Origin: Pyxicephalus adspersus
Lineage: Eukaryota; Chordata; Amphibia; Anura; Pyxicephalidae
Assembly: GCF_032062135.1 (NCBI RefSeq)
Contig: NC_092859.1
Location: forward strand, 22,658,211 to 22,722,210
DNA: 64,000 nucleotides
Direction: 5' to 3'
Part shown: positions 1 to 10,330 of the stretch, one piece after another
How positions within the stretch are numbered: the stretch's first letter is position 1
Layout of the letters: every line of letters starts with the position of its first letter
Made by a program: the position numbers and the translations under genes
Notes under the pieces: generated by a model
The model's database searches: none
What the model was told of the DNA's origin: nothing
Seen by the model: the letters and a program-made list of their open reading frames with translations, nothing else

Positions 1-1270
1 TCAATTTTTCAATCACAATGTGGGTCACATGATATTGATCGCTTATACCCATAGCACAACATATGCACTTTTATTCAAGTGAATAGGAGCATGGCACCTG
101 CATAGTATTCTCACCTTCTCTACCCACTAGTGGCTGGTCCTAGGTGCCATTAGCAGCAATGGTTCCCTATAACCTGGTACAATTTTATCCCATTCCTTCC
201 CCAACCTTAGGTTACATATATGTTTGCTTACATGTATCATTCCTTGTATGTTACCCAACCATTCACAGTCCCATGGAACTGGAAGGTTCCTCCAGATAAT
301 GCTAGGTGTTCCTTGATCTGTGGTTGATTGACCTCCCATTGGATGGTGCATGCCTTGTCCAAGGACCAATGTCAGCCACAATGATTGTTTTGGCTGTGTG
401 GCATCACCATCAAAAATCACCACTGATCCACAATAAAGTGACTTTAGAAAGAGTTTCCCAATACCTAAAAATATTTCAAGAGCTCCTTTGGGGTGAAAAA
501 GGGTGACACAACCTAATGAAAAAGCATTCCATTCCTTTCACACTGGTTTGAATGGCGAATGTTCTGCGATTGGCTTCTACAATGTATTACTGAGTTGTAG
601 CCTTGTGCCTTCTCCTACCAAACTTACAATGTATCATTCTTGGCATGCAGCCTAAAGAAATGGAATTTCCATTCTTTACCATATTTTCTCTTTCTTGGCA
701 TTAACGTTGGCAGCATACACATATTCTGATATCATGCCATGTTGGCTCCAAAAAAAGGACAGTTTTATCTTACTTATCAGTAATTTTAGGAAAGGGCATT
801 TAATTCTTTTTATTGGGTGGCTATAGGGTATTTATTGGCTCACAATATTTCATTTTCTCCCTGCCCGGTTGTTTCACTGAGCTTAGGTTACATTGTATTT
901 ACTCTTTACTATGTAACCTATAGGCAGAACATTCCATCTTCATCAACCTTCATTGGTTACTGGTCAGCCAACTGGCTTTCTTTTCCAAACTGCAGATTCT
1001 TATCCTGCTCCCCTTCATTTACATTATAAGAATTCCTGGTATGTAATCTGACAAACGAGCATTCCATCTGCCCATTGGTTAATGATGAGTTCAGTATTAC
1101 ACAGCTGTAGTCCTTCACCCTAAGCTTAGGTTATATTGGTGTTGCTTTACTAAGGGAATATAGAGCTTTCACTTAAATATGGTGACAATCCACTTTTCAC
1201 AGAATACCCAATCAGGTGCAAGGAAATTTAAAATAAAATATATTCTTGCACTCTATTGGCAGCGGAGTTT
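1..1270. other. No gene; faint degenerate internal repetition
   Basis: No coding signal on either strand. Variants of the phrase cttaggttacat recur near 205, 882 and 1120, and atgtatcattc recurs near 233 and 628. This suggests a very old, degenerate tandem repeat of a few hundred bases, but the spacing is irregular. Confidence 0.3.
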
Positions 1271-1274
1271 TGGC

Positions 1275-1342
1275 TCATTCACTAAGTGAAGTGAATGATT
1301 ACTTGCAAGTTTGCTAAGTGAACAGCCTTTTATAAATCAAAC
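1275..1342. repeat. Fragment of the GGGGTTGATTTACTAAA MITE family
   Basis: The phrases cactaagtgaa, cttgcaagtttgctaagtg and aacagcc, ending in tataaatcaaacc, match the right half of the palindromic element seen complete at 42804-43031. Only one half survives here. Confidence 0.45.
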
Positions 1343-2094
1343 CTATTTTATTATGCATTTAATGTGACTTGAAAAAAGACAATTCCTATCCTCCTCATAT
1401 GATTGGCTGGCTTCTGATCAGCCATTTATCTCCTTCTCCAGAGCTGTAACCAATTCTTTCTCTGATTTTTGGTCTCACTGTGTCATTGGCAGTAGAAAGG
1501 GCAGGAAGTTTTCTCAGCGGCTGATAGACATGGAGAGTTATGTGAACAATGAACCCACAGACTAAAAAAAGAAATCTAAAACAGATATAAGATCATCCTC
1601 AGGGGTCGAATATTGGGCGGCTGTCATCTCTGTGAATCTATTGTGTTCAGCCTCTCTGAGATGCATTAAGTGAGAAGAATAGTGAAGTGCAGTCACTGTG
1701 CACCGCAGCCTGTATAAAGGATGAGAAAATATGTCACACAACTTATATTTCATCCATTGTTACAGTGCTCGTGATCTTTCATGGCCTCTATGCAGCCACT
1801 TGTAGTCTCAATATACAAACAGGGTGACAACAGAAGCACATTTGGGGGACAGGGACGGAGTGTTGTCACCCTAAAACCCTAATGGCAGGATCATTAAATG
1901 AACCCTACAGATTTGAGAAGTTTAATAAGAGTTTAATGAGATGCTATTGATTAGGTTTGCATCACACACGTATGTATAAAATATTAATGAAAAGAAGGCC
2001 TACAGTTTCTCTTTGGGTAAAAGTCAGAGCTGGGAATGTTCTGTGTTTTCTATGATGCTCTGGTAGTGAAAACATTTTTTTTAATAAAATGTGA
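1343..2094. other. No gene recognised
   Basis: A+T-rich sequence with no coding frame. It contains one short repeat-like segment, described separately at 1796-1880, and nothing else I can name. Confidence 0.4.
1796..1880 (+). repeat. Short interspersed repeat fragment, copy 1
   Basis: The segment runs from ccacttgtagtct to gagtgttgtcaccct and resembles 17315-17397, which has the same opening and closing phrases with diverged middle sequence. The family is not recognised. Confidence 0.35.
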
Positions 2095-2530
2095 TAAACA
2101 TAACGATGAAACGTTTTATCGGCTTCTTCTAAAGACAACGTAAGACGGGGGGCATTGAGGGGGCTGGGAAGGGTCACTTTGTGGTGTATCTGGATAAAAA
2201 AATGTCACCTCCCAAGAATGACAATCTGAGCTTTGTAGCGGGTGCTATCTGTGCGTGTCACGTCTGAGAATGTTCTCCATGTTTGTTATGAAGTGGGAAT
2301 GAGTTCATCGAGGGCGCTCCGCCTGGACACAAAATCCTCAGAAAAGTCATTGTATCAGCCGTAAACATGGCCAGTGCCTCCATTAAGTTCAATGGTAGAA
2401 CAAAACTCTGATGCTCATGAAAGGAACTCCGCATCAACAGAGTGCATTGTTTTCTGCCCATACAAAGAATTCCATTCATCTCCGGGTATAATGACCGCAC
2501 TAAACTTCAGACGGCTCCCCCCAGGCCCCC
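2095..2530. promoter_or_regulatory. Weak candidate conserved non-coding block
   Basis: CpGs are denser than in flanking DNA (for example atcgagggcgctccgcc near 2308) and there is no repeat signature and no open frame. Retained CpG in a CpG-poor setting is the only evidence. Confidence 0.2.
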
Positions 2531-2701
2531 CTCCCCCAAACACAATAGACTCCAAAACAAAAGGCAGATTATTAGGTTAAAAAATGCAGAGCTCCTGCTC
2601 GCAGCCCCCTTTTGCTTTTAAACACCCTTTCCCATCACATCTGGTGACCATGTGTGCTGCGGATTTATAAAAACTTTCCTGAGTGACTTACAATTAACAC
2701 C

Positions 2702-2917
2702 CAGTGCTGGTCATCTCCATGGGTGACTGCCTGCCATCATAATCCATCACCTACAGGGGATGTATGAAAAAAGATTGATACATGAATCTATAAATAGAGA
2801 GAAAATAAATAAATAGATTATACTCAACATCCAAATCTAGATATCTCTATGAGTGATCGCCTGCCACAAGAGTATAGATACATGAATACATAAATCAAAT
2901 GATATAAATAGAGAGAT

Positions 2918-2976
<59 letters not shown>

Positions 2977-3050
2977 CAAGACTTATTACTTAGCACTGGT
3001 CATCTACATGAGTTATTATCGCCAATCATAATCCATCACCCCGGAGGATG
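2702..3050 (+). repeat. Three degenerate copies of a ~130-160-bp tandem unit
   Basis: The phrase ctggtcatctccatg at about 2706 recurs as atatctctatgag (about 2841) and ctggtcatctacatg (about 2995). The first and third are followed by cataatccatcacc and ggatgtatg. The third unit is lengthened by the GAAA tract between the second and third copies. Each unit carries its own A+T-rich GATA-like tail. Confidence 0.6.
2918..2976 (+). repeat. (GAAA)n microsatellite
   Basis: About fourteen near-perfect GAAA units lie between the second and third copies of the larger tandem unit. Confidence 0.95.
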
Positions 3051-3059
3051 TATGCATGG

Positions 3060-3200
3060 AAAAATAGATAGATAGGTAGAGGATAGATGCATCCAGAAAA
3101 TAAATATATAGACGGATGGACAGATAGATAGATAATAAATAATAGATAATAGATAGATAATAGATAGATAGATAGATGATAGATAGATAGATATTCATAT
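3060..3200 (+). repeat. Imperfect (GATA)n microsatellite
   Basis: Runs of GATA are interrupted by ATAATA and GGATAGA variants. Translated on the minus strand this gives a Leu/Ser/Ile/Tyr-rich frame that is an artefact of the repeat. Confidence 0.9.
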
Positions 3201-3204
3201 ATAG

Positions 3205-3860
3205 AATGATAGAATAAGATGAGATGGAAGAGACAAGCGGTTTCTCTTTCTCAGACAGTGAAGCGTCATACATAGATAAATGGATTAGAATGAGGTGGGA
3301 TAGGTAAAAGACCTCCCAGATATTGATCATCTACCTGGTTATCACTGTGCACCCATTGCCCGGTCCCCTTATTGCCAGACAGATGCCACCCCTCGCTCTG
3401 ATCACTTATATTAGGGGAAGCTCGTGCTGTTGAGTTACATTTTTGGTGGTTAGAGCAGGGAGGAGCGGCATCAATTGGGCAAAGAATGGCAATTCCTGAT
3501 CATACAATGGTCAAACATTGATCAGGAATGGTGTATTTTGCTTGTGATAGATTTGATGATTACATCTATTGGGCAGCCTATGGTCACCTTTATGATATAA
3601 GAAATCAATGCCCAGAGAGCACAGAGAGAAGTCAGAAATAGTGAATCTATCAGTGAAAGTTGTGAGCGCACCTCCATGTCATAATGTGATTTGAGGCTGA
3701 ACAAGCCATCTGGGGCTATGATACCGGTATTAGAATCGGTGGTTATTCTCACCACCACACCTAACATTGGCAGAGTGCAGCCATGTTTTCCTATCACCCG
3801 CACACACATGTTATGTGACTCAAGTGGAATGTTCAGAATCACATGATTTTGTCATTTAAG
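3205..3860. other. No gene; one short hairpin
   Basis: No coding signal. At 3491-3529 attcctgatca and its inverted partner tgatcaggaat surround an A+T-rich loop, giving an 11-12-bp stem. Confidence 0.4.
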
Positions 3861-4083
3861 TTAAAGTGGATCTACAATCAGACATATTGGGTAATTTATT
3901 TGCAGCATGTTAAGTAATGAGTCAGCTAGCACTTCTAGGTAAGTCTGGCATAACTCAGTTCTTGCTGCAGTAACTCTAAAGTTACAATGTTGCTGATCAC
4001 TTGTTAAAAAGAGACAGGGAAAATGCTTCCGCCTGCCTGCAGCAAACTGATGACTCAGTCTAGGCAAAGCCACTGGATATAAC
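3861..4083 (+). repeat. Interspersed repeat opening TTAAAGTGGAYCT, copy 1
   Basis: The first part (ttaaagtggatct ... gcatgttaagtaatg) matches the starts at 41917 and 53033. The second part (gcttccgcctgcctgcagc ... aggcaaagcc) matches the inverse complement of 7852-8112. It appears to be a mosaic, unnamed family dispersed in this genome. Confidence 0.55.
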
Positions 4084-4329
4084 ACAAAAATGGATTTTGA
4101 TGAGTAAAATGTGGAGCTTTTCTAAAATAACAATACCATAGCTGGGTGTTTGTCAATCCAGGAAATTATTGATGCTGACTTGTAAAGTTACAGTTTATTT
4201 TGGGATAAGTTTTCTGGAGTTGCCTCCATAATGTTATACCAGATTGTTGGTGTTTTTTGGTGGAGCAATTTAAAGTTTGGCTCATAAACAAATGAATCTA
4301 TTTTGCTGTGAGCTGAATATGACTCATGA

Positions 4330-4800
4330 AATGATTGTCAGGAGACCTGCACACATGCCCCGGCGCTTTGTATTGTATGTGCGAGCTCTGCCGTTACATA
4401 CAGCGCTTTGTTGGACGGTCATACATTTCACGCTACTGTAACCGATTGTCTGCAGAGTACATGAAACAGAAACGTCCATTGTCTCCGTATAAATTTCAGT
4501 CATCCATCTCAAATCTGCTTATGTGCTGAAGAACACAGAACTCCGGATTGTACAATCTGCTTCATGCTGTTTATGGGATGATTGCTATTAAACGACAAAC
4601 AAATTAATATTGTCACGGACAAAAGATATCGATATAACAAGTCATATGTTACTGCTGAACTTTGCAGCCATTGTGAAGGATGCTGCCCCTTCCACCCTGA
4701 ACACGCAAGAGGACCTGTCATGTCAGACATAAGGAATTATGGTGTACTGCATTGTCCATCCATGGTCCCTTCAAGAATCAAGAAAAGAATACACAAATAC
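4330..4800. promoter_or_regulatory. Candidate conserved non-coding block
   Basis: The block has relatively high CpG (ccccggcgctttg, gttggacggtcat, ttcacgctactg) and a SOX-like ccattgtctcc at 4476. There is no repeat and no sustained reading frame. Enhancer-type function is inferred from composition only. Confidence 0.25.
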
Positions 4801-5262
4801 TAATGGTGTTAAAGAAATACATTTCCATTACATTTAGGCCATCAGGAACACCAGAGGTATTGGTTGGGATGACAATGATATTTCCTGACCTTACAAATCC
4901 CTAAAACTGAATATTCGTGTGAAATAATTTCATAATCCCAATATGGCGAGATTATTCTCTGTTATTTTGGGTCTCTGTTCCGCCACAGTGGTAAGAATAA
5001 TCAGAGGTAGTTTAGGGGTCTGCCCTGTTCCCTGTGGGATTTACCTAGTTGGTGCTTTTTACCACAATGGTGACAGTAATGCGATAGTTTGTGTAGTGGC
5101 AGACAGTGGTCTCATGTGCAGAACTGACTATGACTCATCCAATTGATTTTGGGTATTGGATGAGGAAGTTCTGGGGCCCTCGTGCAGTGATACACTTTGC
5201 AACTCCCTATGTGCACCCCTGAGTTTCTGTCTATGGCCGTCCCACAGTTATCACATTGTGTG
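4801..5262. repeat. Degenerate tandem repeat interrupted by a MITE
   Basis: Variants of gtctctgccactcccacaat followed by ggtgagattacgg recur through about 4970-5262 and resume at 5618-5690. The hAT-like element at 5271-5617 therefore seems to have landed inside an old tandem array of roughly 40-70-bp units. The periodicity is poor. Confidence 0.3.
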
Positions 5263-5270
5263 GTCTCTAC

Positions 5271-5617
5271 CAGGATTATAATGGGGCGGGCCTGGGTGGG
5301 AACGCTGTGCCCTTATTTTTTTTGGGAATGGGCACCTGTGCCCGCTCATATTTTGCAAACAATTCTTTGGTGGTCCACGACTCTGGCCAGTCTGCCCCCC
5401 ACAGGTTTAGGAGAAGGACCTTGCTGGGGGGTGCACCGGCCAGAGCCTCGGACCACATCTCCCGGAATCTAAGCCTCAGACCTGCGATGGGAGACTGGGC
5501 GGGTTCTGGTATCATGACTTCACTTTGGGGGAAGTTTCTTCCCCTTTGAGTGACACAAAGGCAGGGGTGTAGTGGGGCGGGCACATGTACCGTCTTTTTT
5601 TACGATTACACTCCCTG
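5271..5617 (-). mobile_element. Non-autonomous hAT-like DNA transposon (MITE), copy 1
   Basis: The 347-bp element starts caggattataatgg and ends gattacactccctg, which are imperfect inverted ends of the type CAGG..GTAGTGG. It is flanked by gtctctac (5263-5270) and gtctccac (5618-5625), an 8-bp direct repeat with one transition, the target-site size typical of hAT transposons. The interior is an inverted copy of 17491-17925 (shared phrases include cagcaaggtcc-type and acccgcccagtctcccatc-type segments on the opposite strand). No transposase frame is present, so it must have been mobilised in trans. Confidence 0.8.
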
Positions 5618-5959
5618 GTCTCCACTGCTCCCACAATGGTGAGATTACGGTAATTTGTGTCTCTGCCACTCCCATAATGCTATATAGATACTCCAATGTG
5701 ACATAATATTTTTTAAGCTGCTGTTCAAACAGACTCCACAGAAATAGGTGAATCTGGTGATTTATTCAAGCTGTACAATATTTCTTTACTATCTTGTATA
5801 CATTCCCTTTGCACCAAACTTCCACAGTCCAGCAAGAGTCCAGACCAGTCAGTGCCATGGCCTATCAAGGGATTTTTGCTCACTTGCTGAGATACTGTAG
5901 AGTTTTAAAATGAAAAATGTGATCATCATTGGAAAGCCATATGGTGACTTTCAACATTG

Positions 5960-6326
5960 TACCCCTTCATCTCCATCAGATACTGATATCTAATGGAATC
6001 ATCTATATCTCTCTATATATATCTCTCAGGCAAGACATGGGATGGAGCAACGTTTTAGATATCACTAGAGGGACTAATGATGGAATAAGCTTCAGAATAT
6101 CTCAATATCTTGTATATTTGACCATAGGAACAGAGCAATGTTCTGCAGAACCCAAAAAAGGTTTGCGATGAAATACTCTGCAGAATATATCAATATGGAT
6201 CTGTAAAGAAAGCGAAAGAGCAATGATCTGCTGCTATGAGAGAGGACACTGATTGACTATTGTGCAGAACATATCAATATGTATGTAGCTGGTATAATAT
6301 GTTATTTGCTGAAGATTTAGTGACAA

Positions 6327-6370
<44 letters not shown>

Positions 6371-7165
6371 GTCAGTAGGTAGACTGTTGATTGATACTCT
6401 GCAGATCTTTAAAGGTCAGTGTGGATTAATCCTCAGTTTATATCAGTATGTATTTCCCAGGAAGGATATGGGACAGAGCAATGTTCTGCAGCTTTCTGGA
6501 GGTTTATTGTTGCAATGATCTGCAGAATATATCATTGTATCTGTTAAGGGATAGAATTGATGGAACAATGCTTTACAGTTCTATGAAAATGTCAGTAAGG
6601 AGAATATTTGCAAATATATCTATATGGATCTGCATTGAGTAGATGGGACAGAGCAATGTTCTGTAGGAGAGAGGTCAGTGATGAAATGATCTGCAGAATA
6701 AATTAGTATAGATTTTTAGGGTGTAGATGGGACAGAGCAATATTCTGCAGATCTTTAGAGCCATCAGGGATAGCATAATCTGCAGAATAAATCTATATAT
6801 GTGTGTAAGGAGGGAGATAGGATGGAGCAATGTTCTACAATTCTATAGGGAAGTCAGGGATAGAATAATCTGCAGGACATATCAGTATGTGTCTGTCATG
6901 GGGTAGATGGGACAGAGCAATGTTCTGCAGATCTCTAATGCAGTCAGCAGTGGAATATTCTGCAGAATATATCAGTATGGATCTCTCCGGGGAAGATGGG
7001 ACAGAGCAATGTTCTGCAGATATCTAGAGAAGTCAGGGATAGAATAATCTGCAGAATATATCAGTATGGATCTCTCCGGGGAAGATGGGACAGAGCAATG
7101 TTCTGCAGATCCCTAATGCAGTCATTAATGGAATATTCTGCAGGATACATCTAAACAAATCTGTG
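5960..7165 (+). repeat. ~89-bp satellite/minisatellite array, about 13 units
   Basis: The phrase gatgggacagagcaatgttc recurs at about 6642, 6727, 6818, 6907, 6996 and 7085, with weaker copies from about 6040. Spacing is 85-91 bp. Each unit also holds tctgcagaatatatcagtat. The last three units are nearly identical, whereas the leftmost are badly diverged, suggesting that turnover was most recent at the right edge. Confidence 0.9.
6331..6368 (+). repeat. (AT)n microsatellite
   Basis: An uninterrupted AT run lies inside one unit of the 89-bp array, about where several units have an atatatct phrase, so it probably grew from the unit itself. Confidence 0.95.
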
Positions 7166-7399
7166 TAGGTATTAGAGCTGTGACTATTATTCGGTTTTCC
7201 CCTGATAGACGCTCCAGCGTGCACTCCTTGGACTGTGTTATTCTTTCTATAATTCTTCAAATGACTGAGTTTCTTCCATTTGTCTGGATCTTATTTTTCT
7301 CACCACACCCAAGAAAACAGCAATGGGAACATTGAAGGCACATTTGTGCTCGCAGACAATTCCTCCTTGGCCAGTGGCTCAGTGGGTACACAAGCCAAT

Positions 7400-7800
7400 C
7401 CATAGGCAGCGCCTAATTAACACTCCGCAATGACAAATACAAAATACAATGTTTTCAGTGAGCAGCGGAAAGTTCCCGTGAGTCACTGAGTCCTCCAGGT
7501 GAATAATTCCTTTTCCAGAGATCCCGGAATCTCACTGCGACGGAACAATGTCCATCTGTACTTTGTCTTCGCAAGTCGCACCTCTCTTTATTAAATCACC
7601 ATGACACAGCCCGCTAGAAACAACGCGACAAACAATATAGATCATGTCAAATGGCTCTTTTTTTTCCGGAAACTTGCAAGAATCTTTTCAATAACTAATT
7701 TTTTAAATGACAAATACAGATGCCGACACTGAATGCTGGAAGCCGAGGGCAGAAAGAAAGAATTTATTGTTTGATTTTCTGGTAGGGATACTGGGAAAAC
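7400..7800. promoter_or_regulatory. Candidate conserved non-coding block
   Basis: Unique sequence with retained CpGs (actgcgacggaac, ttcgcaagtcgcacc, caacgcgacaaac), SOX-like acaatg motifs and a homeodomain-like ctaatttttt stretch. It directly follows the satellite and carries no repeat signature. The regulatory role is inferred. Confidence 0.3.
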
Positions 7801-7851
7801 ACGTGTCACCCATTGACTTATCACATGAACATGTGAAAATGACTGCAAGTT

Positions 7852-8112
7852 TTTAAAGGATCAGTCCACCCAGAACTTGTGTTTTAGTGTTTGTTGGATA
7901 CCGGAGGTTTAAGGAAACCTTGCAAGAACATTAAAAAGCCATTTCTGAGCTCTGTGTCAGTGACTTTGCCTAGCATGAGATGATGTTATTAGTCTGCTGC
8001 AGGCAGGAGGAAGCATTTTCTCAGTCTTCTTAACCCCAGTGATCAGAGTGCAACTTTGTAGTGTGTTAAGGGGTGAGAAGCTGGAGCAACTCATGATCTG
8101 TGCCAGAAATTT
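7852..8112 (-). repeat. Interspersed repeat, inverted relative of 3861-4083
   Basis: On the plus strand it reads gactttgcctagc, ctgctgcaggcaggaggaagc and tgatcagagtgcaac, which is the inverse complement of the second half of 3861-4083. The boundaries are approximate. Confidence 0.5.
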
Positions 8113-8149
8113 GTGAACCAGGATTTATGAGTGTGTCATTTGAGCCAAA

Positions 8150-8347
8150 GGCCCGAATTTATTAAAGCTTTCTAAAAATACTTTCATCAGTGAAGCTGGG
8201 TGATCCAGCAAATGGACTTCCTCAAAGTCATTTGCTAGCAAATGTTTGAATCCTGGACCAGATCCATTCCAGGCTTGCTAGATCACCCAGCTTTACTGAT
8301 GAAAATGTATCCGCTCCAGCCTTGGAGAGCTTTAATACATCAGGCCC
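8150..8347. mobile_element. Palindromic MITE (GGCCTGATTTATTAAAGC family), copy 1
   Basis: The ~198-bp element is almost one inverted repeat. The left arm has gaatttattaaagctttc and gaagctgggtgatccagc, and the right arm has gctagatcacccagctttac and gagctttaatacatcaggccc. A hairpin of roughly 90 bp per arm is possible. The same family occurs at 21707-21903. It has no coding capacity. Confidence 0.8.
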
Positions 8348-8451
8348 AATAGGCAGGAGAGAATACACATTCATCAGTGATGAACAGCAAACCTGGAATG
8401 GATTTCCTCAAAGTAATTTGCTGTTTTGGAGAGCTTTAATAAATCAGACCC
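8344..8451. mobile_element. Second, internally deleted copy of the same palindromic MITE
   Basis: It abuts 8150-8347: ggcccaata is followed by gagaatacacattcatcag, caaacctggaatgg and a right end of aaatcagaccc. AATA follows both right ends. Most of the interior of the element is missing. Confidence 0.65.
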
Positions 8452-9060
8452 AATATCTCAGAAAGTATGTGGTGACCCAGGATGATCAAATATGGCGGCA
8501 TCTAACTGGAAAGAAAGATAAATGAAGCTATGGTCTGAATGTGTGATCCTTGAGAGAAGTGATAAATACCTAGAATGTTACAATTATATATTACTTATTT
8601 GTTACTATAATACAATATTTATCAGGAGTAAGGTCCACAATAATGGCTGTTACACTATCATATGATCAAAGGACCACCCAACGCCACCCAGTTTGGTTTT
8701 CATGGATATCACTGAGAATTCGGATCGGTAAAGGAAGGCAGCAAACACAAGAGCCAAACTAAGCAGAAACATGCTCCTGATATATTTCTGTATTGTTGGG
8801 TTATCCACACACAGTGTTTTTAGATGATGCTAAAGAAACTTTACTCACTGAGTTATTTTCACTCTCTGAAAGAAATAACCAATTCTAATAAAGGAGAATG
8901 TATTTTTATTAATATAAGCGAGGTTACATAGCTGGTTTTGGCCCTTTGCCAGGGATGCCAATAATACCACAACATGTCCCAGTATATGACTCTACCAGCA
9001 CAGTGTTCAGAGATAATTGGGCGGGATGGACCCCCGAGTCAGGTGCACACTTTGTTTTTT
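8452..9060. other. No gene recognised
   Basis: A+T-rich sequence without coding frames, tandem repeats or recognisable element ends. Confidence 0.4.
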
Positions 9061-9400
9061 TTTAATCATCCTCCAAGAAATGTTCATGCAGTCTGGCAGC
9101 CGGTGTTTGTGGATCTATAAATAGAGAAATATCGTTCTCTACCCCCCCTTCCTTGCCCAAGTAGCTGGCGTGTTTTGTTATAAGACGAATCTTTACAGCA
9201 CAAGAAACACGCTAGGCTTGCATGTTACAATTGCAAAGGACACAAAAAGCAGAGCTGAGCCTGAGGCCAAGGACTGCAGAAAATGTACAAGACAAGTGAC
9301 AGCGACAACAATAACATTCAATACAATACAGAGGGCGATCGCACGGTGCTAATGTACAGGAATGCGCAATGCCTCCTGGCAGGAAAACATAATGATTATG
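9060..9400. promoter_or_regulatory. Weak candidate conserved non-coding block
   Basis: The block keeps CpGs (agagggcgatcgcacgg near 9331, agctggcgtg) and has open frames on both strands that resemble no known protein. It is unique sequence next to a short repeat monomer. Function is inferred only. Confidence 0.25.
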
Positions 9401-9501
9401 GTGGGAAACCGACAGTATGCATTCCACTGTTTACATATCTGTCTAATCAAAGTCTTTTTCTTTTCCATATTTCCATTTTTCCGTCATATTCCACATCATT
9501 G

Positions 9502-9550
9502 TTCATGAAAACACTCTGCACTAGGAGCTTACACTCTAATGTCACCCTAG
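9502..9550 (+). repeat. Short fragment of the retroelement-tail monomer
   Basis: The phrase ctaggagcttacactctaat matches the gaggagcttacactctaat segment of the monomers at 29865-30785. Confidence 0.5.
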
Positions 9551-9916
9551 AGAGTGGCTAGAGAGTGGACCACTGTGCGGAGTGCCATAAGGTATGGCTG
9601 GTATGCCTCCTTTGAGGGTTGTAACCTGTGCTGATGATGTTCTGGAACATAGTAGGTGAAGGTGGTAATCTCAGAGATAGGACTTAGGCTCCACAATAAA
9701 CCATGACAACAATGAAGTTTTTTAGATTGGGCCCTGAAGGAGAGACCTCCGGAAGCCTTGCCATAGCCCCAACTTAGTTGTCTGATTGGTTCAGGCAAAT
9801 ATGACTGGCTAAACTGAATGCAAGCTTCAAGATGCCAATGCCAAGGTAGCAAGGGGTAGAAGAGGTCAAAGCTTATTTTATACTTATGTTACTTGTATGT
9901 CAGCTTTGCCTGCCTA
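9551..9916. other. No gene recognised
   Basis: A minus-strand open frame of about 100 codons spans this stretch, but it has no motif I recognise and no nearby splice or promoter context. I treat it as chance. Confidence 0.3.
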
Positions 9917-10330
9917 TTATTAATAATAAACAGGATATATATAGCGCCAACATATTACGCAGCACTGTACATTAAAAGGGGGTTGCAAATGACTGACATA
10001 TACAGACAGTGACACAGGAGGAGGAGAGGACCCTGTTCAGAAGAGCTTACAATCTAAGAGGTGGGGAAATATCACACAATATTAAAAGGTGGCATTTGGA
10101 TGGTGGGTAAGTAGTGAGAGTTTTAGGAGACAAAAGAAGACGGGTAGGCAAGTTTGAAAAGAGTGCTTTTTTAAATGAGCAGAAAGTAGGAGCAAGCCGA
10201 ATAGGATGAGGAAGACCATTCCAGAAAGTCAGGGCAGCTCTAGAAAAGTCTTCGAACCATGCGTGTGATGAGGTTATGAGTGAGGAAGTCATTAGTAGGT
10301 CACTGGAGGAGCGAAGAGCGGCTAGGGGAG
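9917..10330 (-). mobile_element. L2-like LINE 3' end: ORF2 C-terminus plus 3' UTR
   Basis: Read on the minus strand, codons at about 10292-10047 encode a broken reverse-transcriptase C-terminal tail including FWNGLPHPIRLAPTFCSFKK, the W-N-x-L-P-x-x-I-R / SFK-type ending typical of L2/CR1-clade LINEs. This is followed by a 3' UTR with gtaagctcttctgaacaggg and gcgctatatatat, and an ATT-rich end at 9917. It is 5'-truncated, as is usual for LINE insertions. The clade is inferred from the tail and the microsatellite-like end. Related copies lie at 27745, 55540 and 58974. Confidence 0.75.

Noticed and set aside
1590..1605. catcctcagggg resembling the CUGAnGA box of the hammerhead copies
   Set aside because: No GAAAC box or stem II follows on the minus strand.
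3016..3330. Minus-strand frame with Leu-Ser-Ile-Tyr repeats
   Set aside because: Translation of a GATA microsatellite.
5197..5584. Overlapping frames of ~90-100 codons on both strands
   Set aside because: Explained by the G+C-richer hAT-like MITE; the inverted copy at 17.5 kb gives similar artefacts.
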